Origin: an uncultured Bacteroides sp.
Lineage (GTDB): Bacteria; Bacteroidota; Bacteroidia; Bacteroidales; Bacteroidaceae
Assembly: GCF_905207245.1 (NCBI RefSeq)
Contig: NZ_CAJLKP010000040.1
Span: 1-53,227, forward strand
Direction: 5' to 3'
Length of the DNA stretch: 53,227 nucleotides
A program made the translations under genes and the position numbers. Numbering within the stretch: the first letter of the stretch is position 1; each line of letters begins with the position of its first letter. The notes beneath the pieces were generated by a model. It saw only the letters and a program-made list of their open reading frames with translations, ran no database searches and was not told the DNA's origin. Below are positions 26,017 to 34,960 of the stretch, piece by piece.

Positions 26017-27462
26017 TTAATCAGGAATAAACAACATATCGTCAGGTAAGGTCGTTTCCAGAATATTCCGTCCGGAATATCCCACTTCCAATTCCTGCCC
26101 CATATAATCTTCAAAATATAACAAATGTAGCTCATGGAAGCCTTTCTCAAGAGCTATTTTCCCTTCAGCACGGCGTCCACTGTGCCCGCCGTCATTATTA
26201 ACCACCAGTTTACCGTCTATGTAAAGCACAGAACCATCATCAGAGAAGGTATAAAAGCGATAGACGCCCTTCTCGGGGATATTTACCAATGTACGGAAAT
26301 CATAAGCAAAGTGATCTGTAACAGCAGCTTCTCCAATTGAGAAGTTCTTCATGGTTCCCTCCTTCACCTTACCACAAGATGCGATGTCAGCAACACGCTT
26401 ACATTTTCCTTCATAATAGATATACGCCACACCATGCTTATCAGGAGACACATTCTTGGCCGGTTGATAAGTCATGGTCTGCTCTTCTTCCGAATTTAGT
26501 CCCGAAGGATAATAATAGGCAGCTTCCCGTCCTGAAGGAGTAGATATCCATGTATCAAACTTATATTTACCTTCATATAGCTCAATGATACGGGCACCTC
26601 TGGTCAATACTCCATACGCATCTGTACCGGTCACTCGTCCATAGCCAAGAGCTATCCCTTTAGCTATTCCAATAAAATCATTATCATGATCGTGCCCTAC
26701 AAATACTCCCATTACATCCTTCATATCAATAAATGAAGCAAACATACCGGAATTGATATTTGATGAAGCAACTCCGCCCTCTTTGTCATTGCCAAAGGTT
26801 TTTCCATCTCCGGTAAGTTCGTTATATTCAATCAGCGGAATATGGAAGAAAGCTAATGCAGGCACAGGGGTGCCACCATTACCGGCTGCTAAAGATGCAC
26901 TCTGCTTGCGATACCATTCAATCTGATTGAAGTGAATCCAATCATAAGCACCATAAAGTTTATTTGGCTGATAGTCATTAGAATCCATACAATAGAGTGA
27001 TGCTGCTACTTTATCTTTCTCTTTTGAGGCATAAACAGGAATGACACAATTGCCATATCCAACATCCTTCGGACCTTTTGCCCCTACATAATAGGGAGAT
27101 TTTAAAAGGAAATCGTAAATATCACCACGTGTCATGTATTCTGCATCGTGATTGCCCATAGTCACAACAAAAGGAGTTTTAGTTTCATTAAAGATGCCGA
27201 CCACCGCTTTCCAGCCGTCAATGGCAGGGTCAGCAGTCACCACATCTCCGCTCAATACAGCAAGATCTGGACATTCGGATTTCAGGACAGCACGAATAGT
27301 AGCGGCTGTTTCAGCGCACTTCGGAGATTCGGGTGTCCAGTGCAAGTCCGTAAACTGGGCTATTACAAACTTTCCGTCTCTGAAAGCGAACCGACTTTGA
27401 GCCGACAGCAAAGCAGGAAGTATACATACCCACAAAAATAAAAGAATAAGTTTCTTCTTCAT
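26017..27462 (-). CDS. Exported metallophosphoesterase with C-terminal PA14 domain
   Basis: A 481-residue protein with Sec signal (MKKKLILLFLWVCILPALLS, then AQ). The calcineurin-like core has all metal motifs: DLH (Asp39, His41), SGD (Asp73), GNHD (104-106), a His in FFHIPL near 210 and GHDH near 255. Residues about 345-478 form a PA14 domain (GVYRFYTFSDDGSVLYIDGK), a fold that binds glycans in several adhesins. A closely similar PA14 ends the GH92 enzyme of the same operon. The pairing suggests a phosphoesterase acting on a phosphorylated glycan. It is the last gene of the operon. Confidence 0.92.
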   Translation of the reverse strand: MKKKLILLFLWVCILPALLSAQSRFAFRDGKFVIAQFTDLHWTPESPKCAETAATIRAVLKSECPDLAVLSGDVVTADPAIDGWKAVVGIFNETKTPFVVTMGNHDAEYMTRGDIYDFLLKSPYYVGAKGPKDVGYGNCVIPVYASKEKDKVAASLYCMDSNDYQPNKLYGAYDWIHFNQIEWYRKQSASLAAGNGGTPVPALAFFHIPLIEYNELTGDGKTFGNDKEGGVASSNINSGMFASFIDMKDVMGVFVGHDHDNDFIGIAKGIALGYGRVTGTDAYGVLTRGARIIELYEGKYKFDTWISTPSGREAAYYYPSGLNSEEEQTMTYQPAKNVSPDKHGVAYIYYEGKCKRVADIASCGKVKEGTMKNFSIGEAAVTDHFAYDFRTLVNIPEKGVYRFYTFSDDGSVLYIDGKLVVNNDGGHSGRRAEGKIALEKGFHELHLLYFEDYMGQELEVGYSGRNILETTLPDDMLFIPD

Positions 27463-27480
27463 AATACATATGTTTTAAGG

Positions 27481-29802
27481 TCAATAAAACTCTATTTCAT
27501 CAATAGCCAGGCGGCTCTGTTGTCCTGCATGATAGTAACCTTCGGGACATAAGCCTCCGTTCAATAGTTCCAGGCAGATATACCTTGCAGTAATCTCCGG
27601 GAAGGAATACGACACAGGGAAACGAGTGGCTTCAGTAGGTGTGAAATCATAAGAATACTCTGTGCTACCCACAGAAGTAAATGTCTTACTATCTGTAGAA
27701 ACAGAAACTGATAGTTTTCTTGCAGGCCAAAGTGTATCAAACGGCCGCCACAGAAAAGCAAAAGCCACCCTATTTACAGGCATCGCCTTCCCAAGATCAA
27801 CGGTAATCCGCACCGTATCTCCACGGAAAATCACCCAACGGCGCAAATCACGGGTATAACCACGGATACCATCCGTCAGCCCAATGCCTTCATTCACTTT
27901 CTCCGCAACCGGAAGCGGTACACATTCATATGGATTTCCAGTAGCCTTGTTCACTGCAAACTCCTTATGCATAATTCTGCCCAACGGTTTTCCATCCCTG
28001 TAAACAGCCGCATAAACAGTAGCATCTTCGGATAAACTCACAGGCGCTTTATATAAATTAGAAGAAGAAGACACCACAGAATCGTTAATTGCATAATAAA
28101 TCTCAGTATCAGGACAGAAAGTTTTCAGAGTTACTTCATAAGTATGACGAGAATCATTCCATGCTCCCGTCAGATTTACCTCATAGAAGTTACGGCAAGC
28201 ATTTACTCCACAATAATCCAACCGCTTGAATTCTCCATCCAATCGCTGAGCAAATGAGCTGAAATTCTTATTCTCCGGTTGAGTCCATTGCACCTCGGAC
28301 ATCGCCAACAAGCGAGGGAAAGCCATATACTCAAAGTATTCAGGAGTTTGAATATATTCTCCCCAGACATTGGCTTGAGTTCCTATGATGTAAGCCTGCT
28401 CTTCAGGTGTCAGTTCGGTGGGAAGCGGATTGTAAACATAAACACTGTCTAACGGTAAGAAACCGCCGATAGCCAACGGAGCAAATTCCGGACTTTCCTG
28501 ATAATGGTCAATGTAGCATTCGTCACCGGGCGTCATAATAACCTTGTGCTTCTGGCGGGCAGCTTCGATACCTCCTTCTTCTCCACGCCATGACATCACC
28601 GTGGCATTAGGAGCAAGTCCTCCTTCCAATATTTCATCCCAGCCAATAATATCGCGCCCCTTACTGTTCACAAATTGCTCTATCCGATGTATGAACCAGC
28701 TCTGTAACGCTTCCTCATCCTTCAAGCCTTCCCGCTTCATCAAAGCCTGGCAATGGCCGCATTTTTTCCATGCTTTCTTCGGACATTCATCTCCACCGAT
28801 GTGAATATAGTGACTGGGGAAAAGGTCAATAACCTCCGTCAACACATCTTCCAAAAAGTTGAACGTACCTTCTTTGGGACAATAGACTTCATCAAAAACA
28901 TCAAAGTAATCGCGCACAACATAAGTCTTCCCTAATCCACAGGAAAGTTCCGGATAAGAAGCCAATGCAGCCGAAGCATGTCCCGGCATCTCAATTTCGG
29001 GGATTACGGTGATAAAACGGTCGGAGGCATATTTCACAATCTCCCTGATTTCATCCTGCGTATAATATCCCTCTTTCTCTTTTCCATCGAAACGCCGCGG
29101 ATAATAGTAATCGCAATGTCCTACTTGGGTTTGTTTACGATGAGAACCTATTTCAATAAGTTTCGAATATTTTTTTATCTCTATTCTCCAACCTTGATCA
29201 TCCGTCAGGTGGAAATGAAATTTATTCAGTTTATACATAGCCATCAGGTCGAGGAACTTCAAGACTTCTTCCTTGGGCAGGAAATTACGCCCCACATCCA
29301 TCATAGCTCCACGATAGGGAAAACGAGGGGCATCCGTAATGTTGACTGCAGGAATTTCTATGTTGTTTTCATACTTTCGCTGAGTATCATAGATTTCTGC
29401 GGGCATGAGCTGCAATAAAGACTGAACGCCATAGAACAGTCCGGCTGCACTTGCATTAGAACTGATTTTTATATTATGAGAAGATACCTCCAACGTATAA
29501 GCCTCATCAGGTAAAGTATCGTTTATCAGGAAACTAATATCAGCCTGTTCAGTTAAAGAAACACGCTTTAGTGTAACCGAAGTATTCTTCAAGGCATTCT
29601 CCATATACTGAAAAACTTTTATAGAAGGTTCTTCAGAAGATACAGCCACAGTCTTTTCACCCTGCAAAATATACGTTCCCTGTTCCGGAACTATCCCGTT
29701 AGGCATAGGTATAATGCCGTAGTCTTTCATACTATCATTATGCCCTTCTCCACAGGATAGAAGAGTAAACGATGCGGCAAGTATCCAATAAGCTATTTTC
29801 AT
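27481..29802 (-). CDS. GH20 beta-N-acetylhexosaminidase, lipoprotein
   Basis: A 773-residue exo-enzyme removing terminal beta-GlcNAc or beta-GalNAc. It has lipoprotein signal ILAASFTLLSC, a GH20b domain (about 30-150), and a TIM-barrel catalytic domain (about 155-510) with HFHLTDDQGWRIEIKKY and the catalytic Asp-Glu pair in HIGGDECPKKAW near residue 337. A chitobiase-type C-terminal domain (about 550-620) and an F5/8 type C-like domain (about 640-773) follow. Its ATG overlaps the TGA of the GH125 gene by 4 bp (ATGA), indicating translational coupling. Confidence 0.95.
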   Translation of the reverse strand: MKIAYWILAASFTLLSCGEGHNDSMKDYGIIPMPNGIVPEQGTYILQGEKTVAVSSEEPSIKVFQYMENALKNTSVTLKRVSLTEQADISFLINDTLPDEAYTLEVSSHNIKISSNASAAGLFYGVQSLLQLMPAEIYDTQRKYENNIEIPAVNITDAPRFPYRGAMMDVGRNFLPKEEVLKFLDLMAMYKLNKFHFHLTDDQGWRIEIKKYSKLIEIGSHRKQTQVGHCDYYYPRRFDGKEKEGYYTQDEIREIVKYASDRFITVIPEIEMPGHASAALASYPELSCGLGKTYVVRDYFDVFDEVYCPKEGTFNFLEDVLTEVIDLFPSHYIHIGGDECPKKAWKKCGHCQALMKREGLKDEEALQSWFIHRIEQFVNSKGRDIIGWDEILEGGLAPNATVMSWRGEEGGIEAARQKHKVIMTPGDECYIDHYQESPEFAPLAIGGFLPLDSVYVYNPLPTELTPEEQAYIIGTQANVWGEYIQTPEYFEYMAFPRLLAMSEVQWTQPENKNFSSFAQRLDGEFKRLDYCGVNACRNFYEVNLTGAWNDSRHTYEVTLKTFCPDTEIYYAINDSVVSSSSNLYKAPVSLSEDATVYAAVYRDGKPLGRIMHKEFAVNKATGNPYECVPLPVAEKVNEGIGLTDGIRGYTRDLRRWVIFRGDTVRITVDLGKAMPVNRVAFAFLWRPFDTLWPARKLSVSVSTDSKTFTSVGSTEYSYDFTPTEATRFPVSYSFPEITARYICLELLNGGLCPEGYYHAGQQSRLAIDEIEFY

Positions 29803-31250
29803 AACGTTTGAGATAATAAGTTAGGGTATTCACGTATTGTTTTAAGTATAAGTTCGCCGAACAATGTATTTGCCCATGCAAACCAGGAGCGAGTAAAGTC
29901 CGCTGCATTCTCCACATTAAAGGACTCATGCATGAAGCCCGTTTCTCCGTCCGTATCACGCAATTGTTTCAGGCAAACGCGTATCTCCTCAGGATTGTCT
30001 GTTGTAAAGGCTTTCATGATGATGCTCATCGGCCAAATATAATTTAACCCGACATGAGGGCCTCCCACCCCTTCCCCGGCTTTTCCTTTGAAGAAATAGG
30101 GATTATTGTCACTCCATATCATTTTACGGGTATTCTGGTAAATGGCATCTTTAGAAGAACAATAACCCAGATAAGGAGCAGACAAAAGACTGGGCACATT
30201 GGCATCGTCCATACAAAGTGCATTGCCGAAGCCATCCACCTCAAAGGCATAAATTCGCCCGCAAACAGGATGATTGAATGTTCCGTATTTACGAATGGCA
30301 GCATCCACTTCGTCTGCCAATGCCGTACATTCTCCGGCAAAGGTCTCATTCTTGTACACTTTATGCTCTATCTCCGCCAACTGCCGCAATGACACAACTG
30401 CAAACATATTGGAAGGTATCAGGAAACCGTATTGAGTAGCATCGTCCGAAGGACGGAAAGACGAGACTATCAGACCGACAGGTTTGACCGGTGCTCCCCA
30501 TCCATTATTAATCTGCGAATCAGTCGGACGATCACAGTCACGCGTAAAACTATACGGCCCCAGGTTCTCCTTACGTTGTTGCTCCCTAAAGGTTCGAACC
30601 ACCAACGTCATAGCCTCGTGCCAGTCTGCACCGAACACTAAAGTATCACCCGTCTGTAGCCAATAATGATAAGCCAAACGGATAGGATAGCACAGAGAAT
30701 CTACTTCCCACTTACGTTCATGCAATTCCTTCACCATATGTTGTGTGTGGTCAGTCTCCCAATAACTGCCCAACGGTCCGTCATTGAAAGCATTGGCATA
30801 AGGATCTATCAAGATACACTTCGCCTGCCTGTTGATAAGTCCTGCTACCAGAAGTTGTAGTTCCTTATCTTCTTTCGTCAGCGGCAAATATGGCCATACC
30901 TGTGCAGAAGAGTCACGCAGCCACATAGCATCGATATCCCCCGTAATGACAAAAGTGTCCGGACGGCCTTCCTTCATCTTATGCCGGATAGTAGTGTCGA
31001 GCGTATTTGGGAAACAGTTCTCAAACATCCAACGGAGTTTCTCATCTTTTATCTTTTTCTTTCCCTCTGCAATGGCTGCCTCTACTGCCTTGGAAGTAAA
31101 GCACCTCTTATCCTCAGAAGGACGCAATGAAGTATACTTCTGCCCCAACTCTCCGGATGAAGGGAACACTGAAGACGGCCGGATTGCCATTGCAGCCAGG
31201 GCAAGTCCTCCAGCTTTCAGAAATTGACGTCGTGACATCTTGTTTTTCAT
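29799..31250 (-). CDS. GH125 exo-alpha-1,6-mannosidase with twin-arginine signal
   Basis: A 483-residue enzyme of family GH125, whose characterised members are exo-alpha-1,6-mannosidases. The (alpha/alpha)6 domain has DIDAMWLRDSSAQVWPYLPL near residue 105 and GFMHESFNVENAADFTRSWF near 435. The N-terminus MKNKMSRRQFLKAGGLALAA is a classical Tat motif (SRRQFLK), unlike the Sec or lipoprotein signals of its neighbours, so it is predicted to cross the inner membrane folded and act in the periplasm. It overlaps the GH20 start by 4 bp. Confidence 0.93.
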   Translation of the reverse strand: MKNKMSRRQFLKAGGLALAAMAIRPSSVFPSSGELGQKYTSLRPSEDKRCFTSKAVEAAIAEGKKKIKDEKLRWMFENCFPNTLDTTIRHKMKEGRPDTFVITGDIDAMWLRDSSAQVWPYLPLTKEDKELQLLVAGLINRQAKCILIDPYANAFNDGPLGSYWETDHTQHMVKELHERKWEVDSLCYPIRLAYHYWLQTGDTLVFGADWHEAMTLVVRTFREQQRKENLGPYSFTRDCDRPTDSQINNGWGAPVKPVGLIVSSFRPSDDATQYGFLIPSNMFAVVSLRQLAEIEHKVYKNETFAGECTALADEVDAAIRKYGTFNHPVCGRIYAFEVDGFGNALCMDDANVPSLLSAPYLGYCSSKDAIYQNTRKMIWSDNNPYFFKGKAGEGVGGPHVGLNYIWPMSIIMKAFTTDNPEEIRVCLKQLRDTDGETGFMHESFNVENAADFTRSWFAWANTLFGELILKTIREYPNLLSQTL

Positions 31251-31265
31251 GATAAACGTTTTTTA

Positions 31266-32870
31266 TTAATAGGTATGTTTACCGGGTGTGACACTAATCT
31301 TCTTTTCTTTCTCACCATAGAGCACAAGCAGTTCAAAGCCTACGTTAGTATCTACAGTGATACGGGGTTCGTCACTTGCAGAACGGCGTGCCTCAGCTTT
31401 CAGACTGATTACTCCCTCCGGTCCGAAAGGATAACGCTCTATTCCGTTAACCTCTGTCAGATTCATATCCCAGACAATCTGCTGTCCAGTATAATCTCCT
31501 CGGATACCTATGATAAACTCTATCAGTTCGGCAATAGGCGGAAGACCGGCCCAGCCCACGAACTCTTTTCTTGCCATAAATCCGGGGTCCGCACTTTCAG
31601 GAGCATAATATTCCCAGAAAGTACCGGTTTTCTTATATACTTCCAGCACCTCGGCATAGTGGTTCAGAGAAATCTCCCGTGCCAGTTTGCGATAGCCCTT
31701 CTCGATAAGTCCCTGCATCACCATGTAATTGGTGCCCGGCCATATTCCACCTTGCCAATAGCGTCCGTTTTCCTTATATTTGGGGTTGTCGGCAGACAAG
31801 GAAGGCACCCGGTATTTTCGTTTGAATGTCTCCGGATTATCCAGTTCCTTCACCAGGCGGTCAAGTTGTTTGGTATCCAGAACATCGGAATACAAAGCCC
31901 AGTAAGCACCTATTCCTTTCGTTGTGCAAAGTGTCCCGTCAGCATACTGGTCGTACAGGAAACCCGTTTTTTCATCCCAAAGATTGTCGTGGATATATTT
32001 TCCCAACATCTTGGCTTCGTCTTCAAACTCTTCTATTTCCTGCCAACGCTCCAGATAGAATCCCATCTCAAGCAGCAGATTGGCGGTAAACAGTTGTTGA
32101 AGATTGGTATCCAACCAAATCATGTGTCCGTGACTGTAAATGGGATTGTAGCCTGACGGCACACGGGGCATGTTATCCATACCCGTTCCCCAGCCGCTCG
32201 ACCAGTATGTGCCATTCCGCCACGTACGGTTCAGTTTCAGCCATTTGTAATAGCCGCAAAGCACCGGGAATATCTTATGCAAGCGTTCTGTATCTCCGAA
32301 CTGGTGATAATATACCATTTCGCACCAGGGAATCAGGTTGGGTCCCGTACTAACGGGATCATAACGCTCGAAGCAATCAGCCCCGTCAACCTTTATTTCA
32401 CGGCAAATGAAACCGTCGGGGTGCTGTTTGGCATAGAAATTATCCAATGTACGCTGAAAAGGAAAAAAGCGTGTACCATAGCGGGCAAACATAAGGATGA
32501 ACGAAGAATCCCACATAAAGATATTACCGTTATAGGCTGTATCCAGATAGCTTGAAACAAAGCCGGAACCCGGTTGCGGTGCACGGATATTACCGATAGC
32601 TATTTCCCATGCCCGCCAATACATTTCAAGTTCCTTTTCATGCCCGCCCCAAATGGGATTGGGAAGAATCTGCCGGGCTTCTTCAAAGCTCTTCGGTTCA
32701 ATCGTTTCGGGTTTAGCCACACGATACTCATTCTCGGTGACCAAGGGCTCTTTTACATACGTATTTTTATAAGGCAAATGATATTTCTCATCATTACCAC
32801 AGCTCTGGGCTTTCAGCGAAGTAAGTGCCGGAAAGGCGAGCAGGCATACAAATAAAATATGTTTCAGCAT
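31266..32870 (-). CDS. GH63/MGH1-like (alpha/alpha)6 glycoside hydrolase
   Basis: A 534-residue exported protein (Sec signal ending LTSLKAQ). An (alpha/alpha)6-barrel domain spans about residues 60-500, with IFMWDSSFILMFARYG near 118, YWQGGIWPGTNYMVMQGL near 375 and TGTFWEYYAPESADPG near 415, which fits the GH63 / mannosylglycerate-hydrolase-like clan. Members split alpha-glucosides or alpha-mannosides, so the bond cut here is open: a terminal alpha-glucose or the innermost alpha-mannose are both possible. It is in mid-operon, 15 bp before GH125. Confidence 0.85.
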   Translation of the reverse strand: MLKHILFVCLLAFPALTSLKAQSCGNDEKYHLPYKNTYVKEPLVTENEYRVAKPETIEPKSFEEARQILPNPIWGGHEKELEMYWRAWEIAIGNIRAPQPGSGFVSSYLDTAYNGNIFMWDSSFILMFARYGTRFFPFQRTLDNFYAKQHPDGFICREIKVDGADCFERYDPVSTGPNLIPWCEMVYYHQFGDTERLHKIFPVLCGYYKWLKLNRTWRNGTYWSSGWGTGMDNMPRVPSGYNPIYSHGHMIWLDTNLQQLFTANLLLEMGFYLERWQEIEEFEDEAKMLGKYIHDNLWDEKTGFLYDQYADGTLCTTKGIGAYWALYSDVLDTKQLDRLVKELDNPETFKRKYRVPSLSADNPKYKENGRYWQGGIWPGTNYMVMQGLIEKGYRKLAREISLNHYAEVLEVYKKTGTFWEYYAPESADPGFMARKEFVGWAGLPPIAELIEFIIGIRGDYTGQQIVWDMNLTEVNGIERYPFGPEGVISLKAEARRSASDEPRITVDTNVGFELLVLYGEKEKKISVTPGKHTY

Positions 32871-32888
32871 GGGAAATAGTTGTTTAGT

Positions 32889-34031
32889 TTATAGACCGAG
32901 CAATTTCTTTATCTTATCGCAGACAGCAGTATTCTCATAAATACCGGTAAACTCTTCTGCCCCGGGGCCGAATGCATATACCGGTACCATCACTCCACTG
33001 TGTCCTCCCGTAGAGAATTTACATACGATTTTACCTTCCTGCAAGTCGCCGTCCACCAGTGTAAGCCCACCGGTTTCATGGTCGGCGGTAACCACTACCA
33101 ATGTCTCCCCATCCTCGGCAGCCCATTTATAAATAGCGCCGATGGTACGGTCAAAGTCATGTGTTTCCTGCATCAGCAGATCAAGATCGTTGAAGTGTCC
33201 GTAATCATCCAACTGTGAACCTTCAATCATCATAAAGAAGCCATTCTTGTTCTGGTTCAGCAACTCGATGCCTTTCAATGAAGCGCGGGTAAGGAGATCA
33301 CCGCGTTCGGCAGGAAGCGGAGTATCTACCGGATAGGGCACAGCGAATACTTTGCCGCTCTTTATGGCTGCCAAGTCATCCCAGCTACGGGGAGTCTGGA
33401 AACCTTTATCACGTAATTCTTTAAAGAGATCACGTCCGTCTTCGCGGTCTTCAAAGAGTTTGGCACCACCACCGAATACATAGTCTGCACTACAATTCAC
33501 ATAATCTGTTACAATCTCAGCTTCGGCATCCCGGTCGCTATTGTGGCAGCAGAAATCAGCAGGAGTGGCATCCCAAAGGCGGCAGGTCACTGCTATTCCG
33601 GTCGATTTACCTTTGGCAGCAGCGAAATCTACTAACGACTTCAACGGACGGCCTTCCGTATCTACGCCTACAGCATGATAATTTGTCTTGTGTCCGGTAG
33701 CCAAAGCTGTGCCACCTGCACCGGAATCGGTAATCAGTTTATTGGCACAGTAAGTCTTGGATAAACCTACAGTTTGGCAATTATCCAGAAATAACTTACC
33801 ACGGTTGGCTGTCCATGCCGAATATACATGCATAAGGCTCATGCCATCGCCAATCATCAGTATGACATTCTTTATCTTTTTCCCTTGAGGCGGGGTTATT
33901 TTTGTTACTGCATACGGATTTTCCAATACATACGTTTGTTCCTTGTCCCGGCGACTTTGCGCCAATACACTGCCAGGCAATAATGCAATTGCCAAAACTA
34001 CGAATACGCAGTTTCTCAAAATCTTCTTCAT
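32889..34031 (-). CDS. Alkaline phosphatase
   Basis: About 380 residues from the ATG at 34031, chosen because it opens with a signal (MKKILRNCVFVVLAIALLPG); an ATG at 34064 adds 11 polar residues. The alkaline phosphatase core is complete: MIGDGMSLMHVYSAW (metal Asp), LITDSGAGGTALATGHKTN (nucleophilic Ser), MIEGSQLDDYGH and TADHETGGLTLV. It should remove phosphate from monoesters in the periplasm. Inside a glycan operon it probably finishes dephosphorylation of sugar or inositol phosphates. Confidence 0.93.
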   Translation of the reverse strand: MKKILRNCVFVVLAIALLPGSVLAQSRRDKEQTYVLENPYAVTKITPPQGKKIKNVILMIGDGMSLMHVYSAWTANRGKLFLDNCQTVGLSKTYCANKLITDSGAGGTALATGHKTNYHAVGVDTEGRPLKSLVDFAAAKGKSTGIAVTCRLWDATPADFCCHNSDRDAEAEIVTDYVNCSADYVFGGGAKLFEDREDGRDLFKELRDKGFQTPRSWDDLAAIKSGKVFAVPYPVDTPLPAERGDLLTRASLKGIELLNQNKNGFFMMIEGSQLDDYGHFNDLDLLMQETHDFDRTIGAIYKWAAEDGETLVVVTADHETGGLTLVDGDLQEGKIVCKFSTGGHSGVMVPVYAFGPGAEEFTGIYENTAVCDKIKKLLGL

Positions 34032-34077
34032 TGCTATTAATTTACTGTTATCAACTATTTCCATTTATAAAGCCCTC

Positions 34078-34941
34078 TCACTCCACCGTCACAAGAACAG
34101 GTGCATGGTCCGACAGGAAAGCAGCATTTTCAGTTTCCGCCAGAACACCATATCTAAGAACCTTAAGTCCATTGCGCACAAATACATAGTCAATCAACGG
34201 ACGATGATCATAGGGAATCTTTCCGAAATCATGGTAGCTCCACGAAGGGCCATAAACAATGGGAGATGCCGTACGCGCATCCGTCAAATGTTCCGGATCA
34301 GTAGGATCAGTTACATGCTTGATTACATCCGATTCCGGTTCCGAGTTGAAATCTCCGGTAACAATCACCGGCAGTCCGTCACTCAACTGATTCACTTTAT
34401 TCAGCATAAGGCTTATCCCTTCGCGACGAGCCACAATACCCACATGATCCAGGTGGGTATTCAATGCAAAGACTTCCTTACCGGAAACCTTATCTTTCAG
34501 TTTTGCCCACGAAGCTATACGTTCACAAGCTCCGTCCCATCCTTTGGAACCGGCTACCTCAGGTGTTTCGCTCAGCCAGAAATATCCGGAATCTATCAGC
34601 GTAAAACGGTCTTTCTTATACCAAAGGGCACTATATTCACCTTTCTCTTTTCCGTCTTCACGACCCACTCCAATCACATCATACTCCGGCAAACGTTGTT
34701 TCAAGTCCTCCAACTGATTGTGCAGCACTTCCTGTGTTCCCAATATATCTACATTATAAAAGCGAATAGCATTTGCAGCACGGTCTTTCCTGAATTTCCA
34801 GTTATCCAGACTATCTTCCGGATTATCATAACGGATATTGAAAGACATTACATTGATAGGTTCCGGAGCGGAAACCTCTTGTTTCACTTGCCCGCATGAT
34901 GCAGCAAGGAATGGTAAAAACAACAAAAATATTCTTTTCAT
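34078..34941 (-). CDS. Endonuclease/exonuclease/phosphatase-fold lipoprotein
   Basis: A 287-residue lipoprotein (LFLPFLAASC) of the EEP superfamily, which includes inositol-polyphosphate 5-phosphatases, sphingomyelinases and nucleases. Active-site positions are present: Asn35 in VMSFNIRYDN, Glu71 in GTQEV, ALNTHLDH, VTGDFNSEP and SDHAPVLV near the C-terminus. Because it is exported and lies between GH92 and alkaline phosphatase genes, a role on a phosphodiester or phosphomonoester of the glycan is more likely than nucleic-acid cutting. The substrate is not known. Confidence 0.88.
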   Translation of the reverse strand: MKRIFLLFLPFLAASCGQVKQEVSAPEPINVMSFNIRYDNPEDSLDNWKFRKDRAANAIRFYNVDILGTQEVLHNQLEDLKQRLPEYDVIGVGREDGKEKGEYSALWYKKDRFTLIDSGYFWLSETPEVAGSKGWDGACERIASWAKLKDKVSGKEVFALNTHLDHVGIVARREGISLMLNKVNQLSDGLPVIVTGDFNSEPESDVIKHVTDPTDPEHLTDARTASPIVYGPSWSYHDFGKIPYDHRPLIDYVFVRNGLKVLRYGVLAETENAAFLSDHAPVLVTVE

Positions 34942-34960
34942 GATATTTATGTATTAATGA

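Noticed and set aside
31275..32156. Long open frame antisense to the GH63/MGH1-like gene (also 758-1588, 7152-7991, 33943-34899 and 41916-42797)
   Set aside because: The opposite strand in each case encodes a protein with clear family motifs. The antisense translations show no domain and no promoter.
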